This document shows positions 18,595 to 23,355 of a DNA stretch of 25,446 nt, piece after piece. Position 1 is the stretch's first letter. The number at the start of each line of letters is the position of its first letter. The notes under the pieces are model-generated. The model saw only the letters and a program-made list of their open reading frames with translations, was not told the origin of the DNA and ran no database searches. This stretch comes from a virus, in the IMG/VR virus record IMGVR_UViG_3300028114_000090, positions 1 to 25,446 of that record; one strand, given 5' to 3'. Made by a program: the position numbers and the translations under genes.

Positions 18595-20562
18595 ATCGCC
18601 CTAACCGCCAAGGCTCGCGCCGCCGCCGAGCTTGAGCGCCGCCGCCGCAAGCGCGCCCTGGCCACGGATGCCAGCATCGCCCCAGGAAAGGACGAGTCGT
18701 TTCGGGCCTGGTGCGGGAGGCTGGCGGCGGCCGGCCTGGCGGTCGACGGGCATCCCTTCACGCTGGACAACCGGCCCGCGCTCCATGCGATCTATGACCT
18801 GATCCCGACCCATCCGGCCGACGCCTATGACCGGATGATCGTGTTGATGAAAGGCGCCCAGATGGGCCTGACGGTGTGGGAAGTCTTAGCCGATCTCTAC
18901 ATGGCCATGAAGTGGGAGCCGGCGACCATCGCCCTGTACGTGCCAGACTCCAAGCTGGCGCCCTACAAGTCGACCCACCGGTTCATGCGCCTGGTCCGCT
19001 CGGTGCCGGACATCTACAAGCGGATGACGATCAGCGTCGACGCCGACGGGGCGAGCAAGCGCACCGGCGAGGGTAACGTGCTGACGCGCACCCTGGGGGA
19101 GTCGATTTTTCTGTTCCTCTGGACATCGGGCGCGACGATGACGGAGAGTTTCCCCGCGGACGTGGTGTCGTTCGACGAGGTGCAGAACATGAGCCCCGGC
19201 GACGTCAGCAAGGTGCGCGAGCGCCTGAGCGCGTCGCTGATTCGCTTCACGCTGCTGCTGTCGACTCCGCAATGGCCGGATGCCGACATTCACTTCTGGT
19301 ACCTGCAAGGCACCCAGCATCAATTCTGGACGCGCTGCGCCGGGTGCGGCGAGAGTGCCGTGCTGTCGGAGTACCTGCCCGAGCGGCTGGGCGAGGTGAT
19401 CGCCCTGGACCCCGCCACCGACGCCTACCGCTACCGCTGCCCGACGTGCCGGGCGTGGATCGATGATCCGCAGCACGGTGAGTGGCGGGCGCAGTTCCCC
19501 GAGCGCGCGATCCAGAGCTACAGCCTGTCGCAGGTGTTGAGCCCGACGGTGACCGCGGGGCAGTTGCTGGCCGAGTGGCAGGCGATGCAGACCGGCGAGC
19601 AGCGGGCGAGTTTCTACAACCGCAAGCTCGGGCGGCCCTACGCCGACCCGTCACAGATCCCGGTGACGCGCGACCACCTGCAGGCGTGCGTGGCGGCCGG
19701 CGCCCTGGTCGGGGTGCGGTGGCAGACCAGCGGGCGCGAGACCTTCATGGGCATCGATCAGATGGGCGGGTTCAACTGCGTGCTGATCAAGGCGCGGCTG
19801 CCCGACGGCCGCCAAGCGCTGATTCATGCCGAGGCGATCTTCGACGCCGATCCCTTCGCACGGTGCGACGTGCTGATGGCGCAGTACGGGGTGCAGTGCT
19901 GCGTGGTGGAGGGGCTGCCCAACTGGAATGACGCTAAGCGCTTCGCCAATCGGCTGGCGGGTCGGGTGTTCGTGGCCAGCTATGGCGATCAGGCGGATAC
20001 CCAGGTGTGGGGCGATCAGATCGCGCGCACCGACCAGAAGACCAACACCGAAGACCGGGACCGCTGGACGGTGCGGCTGAACCAGTACAAGGCGATGCAA
20101 GCCTCGGTGGCGCGGATCACCGGGGCGACCTGTCTGTTCCCCGATCCGGGCGGCCTGGAGTGCGACTATCGCGATGGGCCGCCGCGGCGCGTGCTGTTGC
20201 TGCGCGACATCATTTTTGAGCATCTGACGCGTGTCGCGTTGATCTCGGAGCGCGACGGCGAGACCGGGCGGTGGCGGACCAAGGTGAGCAAGGTCGGCAT
20301 GGACCCGCACTTTGCCTACGCCAACATGCTGTGCGATGTGGCCTGGGCGCGGGCTTATGGCGGGGCCAGCGTGATGTTCATGGATGCGCCCGTGGCGCTG
20401 CCGCCCGATCAGATGGCCGCTCTGACGGCTGCGCAAGGCGCCCCGCGCCCGACCTGTGGCACGTGTTCCGCCTATGTGGCCGGGCGCTGCCAGGAGCGCG
20501 ACCTGGGGGTGCAGGCGGGTGATCCGGGGTGCGCTCTGTGGTGGTCTGAGGGCGGCGCTTGA
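18595..20562 (+). CDS. terL: Large terminase subunit, GpA family (N-terminus unresolved)
   Basis: Seen: coding signal from about 18595 to 20562, but the first ATG in this frame is 18835, already at the ATPase motif. Upstream residues (LTAKARAAAELERRRRKRAL, then FTLDNRPALHAIYDLIP) look genuine, with no ATG, GTG or TTG among them, and TGA at 18592 closes the frame. A -1 shift at 18600 would join a frame starting at ATG 18527. The P-loop MKGAQMGLT has its Lys at the beginning, like lambda gpA KSARVGYSK. Zn pairs CAGC and CPTC, an RNase H-like acid in MGIDQMGG, and DPHFAYANMLCD mark ATPase and nuclease domains. The tail adds a CGTC...GRC...GC Cys module. It cuts and packages phage DNA with the small terminase. 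Confidence 0.85.
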   Translation: MALTAKARAAAELERRRRKRALATDASIAPGKDESFRAWCGRLAAAGLAVDGHPFTLDNRPALHAIYDLIPTHPADAYDRMIVLMKGAQMGLTVWEVLADLYMAMKWEPATIALYVPDSKLAPYKSTHRFMRLVRSVPDIYKRMTISVDADGASKRTGEGNVLTRTLGESIFLFLWTSGATMTESFPADVVSFDEVQNMSPGDVSKVRERLSASLIRFTLLLSTPQWPDADIHFWYLQGTQHQFWTRCAGCGESAVLSEYLPERLGEVIALDPATDAYRYRCPTCRAWIDDPQHGEWRAQFPERAIQSYSLSQVLSPTVTAGQLLAEWQAMQTGEQRASFYNRKLGRPYADPSQIPVTRDHLQACVAAGALVGVRWQTSGRETFMGIDQMGGFNCVLIKARLPDGRQALIHAEAIFDADPFARCDVLMAQYGVQCCVVEGLPNWNDAKRFANRLAGRVFVASYGDQADTQVWGDQIARTDQKTNTEDRDRWTVRLNQYKAMQASVARITGATCLFPDPGGLECDYRDGPPRRVLLLRDIIFEHLTRVALISERDGETGRWRTKVSKVGMDPHFAYANMLCDVAWARAYGGASVMFMDAPVALPPDQMAALTAAQGAPRPTCGTCSAYVAGRCQERDLGVQAGDPGCALWWSEGGA

Positions 20563-20608
20563 GTCACTGACGGGGCCGCTGCGCGCCGCCCACCCTCGCG
20601 CGTCCACA

Positions 20609-20905
20609 TCATGCGGGATGAAGCTCTTCGCGGATGACCCGCCGCAACGTGTCTTCAAGGGTGCGGCGCTGCATGGCCTCGCGCAGCGTGGCGTTGATCA
20701 GCGTCTGATAGCCGCGCTCGCCTGACTGGTGCTTGAACCATGACACCACGTCCGGGTCCAGGGCAATGCTGATCTTGGTTTTTTTACCCGGCGCGGGCTG
20801 TAGTCCGACGCGGTGAACGGCACGGGCCAGGTCCTCTTGAGTCACCGGCGGCGCCGTATCCAGGTCGGTATCATCCCACTTGCTGGTAATAGTGGCGTTG
20901 CTCAT
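20609..20905 (-). CDS. brnA: BrnA-family antitoxin
   Basis: Seen: 98 residues. The N-terminal half is variable and acidic (KWDDTDLDTAPPVTQEDLAR); the C-terminal half has the BrnA ribbon-helix-helix signature KKTKISIALDPDVVSWFKHQ and GYQTLINATLREAMQRR. The start lies 35 bp inside brnT, the usual toxin-first overlapping order. It neutralises BrnT and, with it, represses the operon. Convergent with terL, 46 bp apart. Confidence 0.88.
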   Translation of the reverse strand: MSNATITSKWDDTDLDTAPPVTQEDLARAVHRVGLQPAPGKKTKISIALDPDVVSWFKHQSGERGYQTLINATLREAMQRRTLEDTLRRVIREELHPA

Positions 20906-21143
20906 GTTTATCGGCCTTGCGCAGGGAAATGACGTGAATCGTGTCGGATGTTTCCGTGTGTGCGATCACGACCACGGTGACACCCAACAGCCCCAGGGTG
21001 ATAAATCGGTGTTCGCCATAGGCGAAGCGCCGATCCTCGAAGGTGAACGTGTGCCCGGTGAAGGCCGTTGCCGCAGCGGCCAGGTCCATCCCGTGTTTCT
21101 TCCGGTTGGTGGTGCGCTTTGATTCGTCCCAGGTGAAGTTCAT
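20871..21143 (-). CDS. brnT: BrnT-family ribonuclease toxin
   Basis: Seen: 90 residues from the ATG at 21143; the longer open frame to 21179 crosses the promoter. MNFTWDESKRTTNRKKHGMD, then FEDRRFAYGEHRFITLGLLG, VVVIAHTE and IHVISLRKADKHEQRHYYQ are the standard BrnT blocks (F.WD..K...N..KHG; ER...G; H......RIIS.RKA...E). Family: RelE-like fold, stops translation through RNA cleavage. The pair is oriented against the surrounding phage genes and has its own promoter, so it behaves like an independent cassette within the late region. Confidence 0.92.
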   Translation of the reverse strand: MNFTWDESKRTTNRKKHGMDLAAAATAFTGHTFTFEDRRFAYGEHRFITLGLLGVTVVVIAHTETSDTIHVISLRKADKHEQRHYYQQVG

Positions 21144-21145
21144 GC

Positions 21146-21179
21146 GGATAACGATATAGACAATTATCCATACCGTCAA
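21146..21179 (-). promoter_or_regulatory. brnTA promoter with palindromic operator
   Basis: Minus strand TTGACG (21179-21174) with TATATC after 15 bp or TATCGT after 17 bp. A GGATAA/TTATCC inverted repeat (21146-21151 and 21164-21169) covers the -10 area, a fitting site for BrnTA autoregulation. Confidence 0.5.
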
Positions 21180-21195
21180 GCGCGCCTGTGTTGCC

Positions 21196-21225
21196 TTGAC
21201 ACCCGCGCCCCGCCCGACCTATGCT
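21196..21225 (+). promoter_or_regulatory. Sigma70-type promoter upstream of structured RNA
   Basis: TTGACA (21196-21201, perfect), 18-bp spacer, TATGCT (21220-21225). Predicted start near 21232, just before a 7-bp hairpin and followed 75 nt later by a strong terminator. It is back to back with the brnTA promoter. Confidence 0.6.
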
Positions 21226-21231
21226 CTGCGG

Positions 21232-21307
21232 GCCGCTGGGGTCCCAGCGGTCGGGCTTGACATCCCGGAAGACTCTGGCGGACAACCGCCGCCTTGGCGG
21301 TTTTTTT
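21232..21307 (+). ncRNA. Candidate small RNA or attenuated leader (about 76 nt)
   Basis: Bounded by a promoter and an intrinsic terminator with no credible ORF between. Predicted stems: CCGCTGG/CCAGCGG (21233-21239, 21244-21250, loop GGTC); CGGG/CCCG (21252-21255, 21264-21267, 8-nt loop CTTGACAT); and terminator AACCGCC/GGCGGTT with a T tract. A GC hairpin with a U tail is the kind of 3' end bound by ProQ/FinO proteins, and one is encoded 1.3 kb downstream. Alternatively it is the attenuated leader of the antirepressor mRNA. No Rfam family is recognised. Confidence 0.45.
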
Positions 21308-21440
21308 ATGGACGAACGCGCGGCTCCAGTTTAGGGCCGTGCGGGGGCACTTTCGGGTGCGCCGGACCCAGAGCCCGGTATGTCAACCTCGCACGGTCCG
21401 CTATCCCCGTTTGACATCGGGAAAGACGCTCTGGAGTTAT
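21252..21440. repeat. Three copies of a TTGACAT...CTCTGG-type element
   Basis: Copy A (plus) has TTGACAT at 21257-21263 and TCTGG after GAAGAC. Copy B (plus) has TTGACAT at 21411-21417 then AAAGACGCTCTGG. An inverted copy has CCAGAG (21368-21373) and ATGTCAA (21380-21386). In A the loop is closed by CGGG/CCCG and in B by CCCG/CGGG, i.e. compensating stems. B leads straight into the antirepressor SD. It may be an operator or an RNA element. Confidence 0.5.
21284..21307 (+). terminator. Rho-independent terminator before antirepressor
   Basis: AACCGCC (21284-21290), loop GCCTT, GGCGGTT (21296-21302), T tract 21301-21307. It stands 137 bp ahead of the antirepressor ATG, so it ends the candidate small RNA or attenuates the antirepressor transcript. 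Confidence 0.8.
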
Positions 21441-21443
21441 GCC

Positions 21444-22589
21444 ATGACCAACCTGGTCCCCTTTTCGTTTGAGTCCCACAAAGTCCGCGTCCTGACCGAC
21501 GACAACGGCGAACCGCTGTTTGTCGCCAAGGACGTTGCTGAAGCCCTCGGTTACAAGGACCCGACAACTGCCGTTAAGTCCCACTGCCGTGGGGTGCAGG
21601 AATTGCACCCCATCCCGGATGCTTTGGGGCGGATGCAGGAGGCCCGCGTCATCCGCGAGCCAGACCTCTACCGTCTAATCTTCGGTTCCACCCTGGACAG
21701 CGCCCAGGCGTTCGAGCGCCTGGTGGTGGAGGAGATTCTCCCGACCATCCGCAAGACCGGACGGTACGCGGCTCCCTCTGCCGTGCCCCAACCCATCCCC
21801 GCCACCATCGACTTCGAGGGCACCACCCTGCGTGTGATCGAGCGCGACGGCGCCCCCTGGCTGGCCGCTTCAACGCTCGCCGCCGCCCTGGGCGAAGGTC
21901 TTCACCTGGTGCAGAACACCTTCCACCGCAACCGGGGCCAGTTCGCGGGCATGTCCGCGGTGATCCGTGACGGGCGCACGCCGCAGGTGCGCATCTTCTC
22001 GGTGTGGGGTGTCTACCTGCTGTGCCTGCTGATTCATACCCCGCGCGCCGCCCGACTGCGCGAGTGGACGCGCACGGTGTTGGATACGCTCGGCGCGCTC
22101 GGCGGTTCGCGCCTGCCGCCGCCCGCCGGCGCAGGCGTCGAGATCCAGCTACGCGCCCTGGTGACGCTGCGCGACGGGGTGTTGGTCGGGATCGCGCCGT
22201 TGCCGGAACCGGCGCCGGTGGCGCTCGCCTCCCCCACGATCCTCGGCGAGGTGATTGACCGCTTTGCCCCCGCGCGGGCGGCGGCCACGCGCTACCACTA
22301 CCCGGCGGAGTTGGCGAAGCCCGACCGGCGTAGCGCCGACGGCATGATCAACAGCTCGGCCTGGCTCAATCAGATCGGCTCGCCGCTCGGCGACCTGTTG
22401 CGCCAACTCAAGGCCGATGGCCACGACGTGAACGGCGCCCTGATCCAGTTCCACGCCCTGCGCGGCATCCTGTTGTCGTCCACGCAGATGTGGCGCGCGT
22501 TCCGGAGCCAGGCGTCCGCGGCGCTGGACCAGTCCCTGCCCTGGACGCCAGCGTTACCCGACACGCTGTGGGCGTTGACCGACTGGTGA
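21444..22589 (+). CDS. BRO-type phage antirepressor with duplicated BRO-N-like domain
   Basis: Seen: 381 residues from the ATG at 21444 (CTGGAG 8 nt upstream); the frame is open further up but crosses the terminator. Domain 1 (about 5-105) is a clear BRO-N: FESHKVRVLTDDNGEPLFVA, then KDVAEALGYKDPTTAVKSHC and RLIFGSTLDSAQAFERLVVE. A second, more divergent copy (about 117-215) has FEGTTLRVIERDGAPWLAAS, RIFSVWGVYLLCLLIH and ARLREWTRTVLDTL. The rest is Ala/Pro-rich with a conserved-looking C-terminal helical part. Family: such proteins bind and disable phage repressors. With a repressor lacking a cleavage domain, this is a candidate inducer of the lytic cycle. Confidence 0.85.
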   Translation: MTNLVPFSFESHKVRVLTDDNGEPLFVAKDVAEALGYKDPTTAVKSHCRGVQELHPIPDALGRMQEARVIREPDLYRLIFGSTLDSAQAFERLVVEEILPTIRKTGRYAAPSAVPQPIPATIDFEGTTLRVIERDGAPWLAASTLAAALGEGLHLVQNTFHRNRGQFAGMSAVIRDGRTPQVRIFSVWGVYLLCLLIHTPRAARLREWTRTVLDTLGALGGSRLPPPAGAGVEIQLRALVTLRDGVLVGIAPLPEPAPVALASPTILGEVIDRFAPARAAATRYHYPAELAKPDRRSADGMINSSAWLNQIGSPLGDLLRQLKADGHDVNGALIQFHALRGILLSSTQMWRAFRSQASAALDQSLPWTPALPDTLWALTDW

Positions 22590-22649
22590 ATCATCGGCGC
22601 CGATAACCCCGGCCGCACGGACGCGGCCCCCACCACGGAGCATCCCGAC

Positions 22650-23165
22650 GTGAGCTTGAAGAAACCCCCCTCCCGCGCGCTGTTGGCCTTGCGCGAAGCG
22701 TTCCCGCTGGCCTTCCCCGCCGACGATGCCGCGCTGCGCCCGCTGGCGATCGGGATTCGGGAGCCGATCCTGGCCTGGACCGCCACCCGGCCGGAGGTGA
22801 ACGTCAAGCAGGTGCACGCGGCCCTCGCGTATCACTGCACCCGCATCACTTATCGCCGGCTGCTGATTGAGGGCGCGACGCGGATCAACTTGCAGGGCGC
22901 GCCCGTTGGAGTGGTTACGGCCGCCGCGGCGCAGTTGGCGCGGGTGAGTGTCGAGCAGGACCGCGCGGCGGCGGCGACGAAGGCGCTTGCGCGGGCGCAG
23001 CAGTTGGAGCGGCACGCGGCGGCGCAGGCGAAGCTACCGGCGGCGGCGAAGCCAGCCAAGCAGCCGACAACGGCCGTGGTTCAGGTCGCTGCCCCGCCCG
23101 TCGCGGCACCCTCCAAGCGCCCCACGGTGGTGGTCAAAAAGCGGCGGAGCATCAGCGGCCCGTGA
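22650..23165 (+). CDS. ProQ/FinO-domain RNA chaperone
   Basis: Seen: 171 residues, GTG at 22650 with GGAG 9 nt upstream. Residues about 8-90 match the ProQ/FinO core: RALLALREAFPLAFPADDAA, then RPLAIGIREPILAW, VKQVHAALAYHC, YRRLLIEGATRINLQGAPVG. A long Ala-rich, then Pro/Lys basic tail follows (VVVKKRRSISGP), typical of flexible RNA-binding extensions. Family: FinO/ProQ proteins bind structured small RNAs and terminator hairpins. It is 60 bp after the antirepressor, with a small-RNA-like transcript just before that gene. The 3' end overlaps a minus-strand small gene by 14 bp. Confidence 0.88.
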   Translation: MSLKKPPSRALLALREAFPLAFPADDAALRPLAIGIREPILAWTATRPEVNVKQVHAALAYHCTRITYRRLLIEGATRINLQGAPVGVVTAAAAQLARVSVEQDRAAAATKALARAQQLERHAAAQAKLPAAAKPAKQPTTAVVQVAAPPVAAPSKRPTVVVKKRRSISGP

Positions 23166-23355
23166 TGGCCGATCGGCTTGGAACGCTCGGCGCTTCCTGA
23201 TAGTCCCGGCAGACGCACCAAGATCCCGGCCATAAGCTGCCGGGCCGCTTGCTCGCTGGGGCCTGCGCCAGGCAGGACCCCAACCCCGTGCCATCGCCTA
23301 CCGTGTCGCGCACCCAGTGGGCACAGGCGCGGCAGGCGACCTGGACCGGCGTCAC
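23152..23355 (-). CDS. Small Cys-rich protein, CxxCxHW type (67 aa)
   Basis: Seen: GTG at 23355 overlapping the portal stop (GTGA). VACRACAHWVRD, then GLGSCLAQ and WCVCRDYQ reproduce the CxxC-x-HW ... GxC ... C layout of the plus-strand Cys ORFs, here on the opposite strand. Coupling to the portal gene and pattern conservation argue it is real despite the short length. It probably binds zinc; role unknown. Confidence 0.6.
   Translation of the reverse strand: MTPVQVACRACAHWVRDTVGDGTGLGSCLAQAPASKRPGSLWPGSWCVCRDYQEAPSVPSRSAITGR

Noticed and set aside
18331-18834. Amber read-through fusing the Cys-rich ORF to the terminase
   Set aside because: The stop at 18535 is in the terminase frame, but TGA at 18592 also interrupts it, so read-through alone would not join them.
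19651-20658. 335-residue minus-strand open frame opposite the terminase
   Set aside because: Antisense to terminase nuclease motifs; no family-like motifs of its own.
21294-21443. Longer antirepressor start
   Set aside because: It would begin inside the terminator stem; the BRO-N domain starts right after the ATG at 21444, which has an SD.
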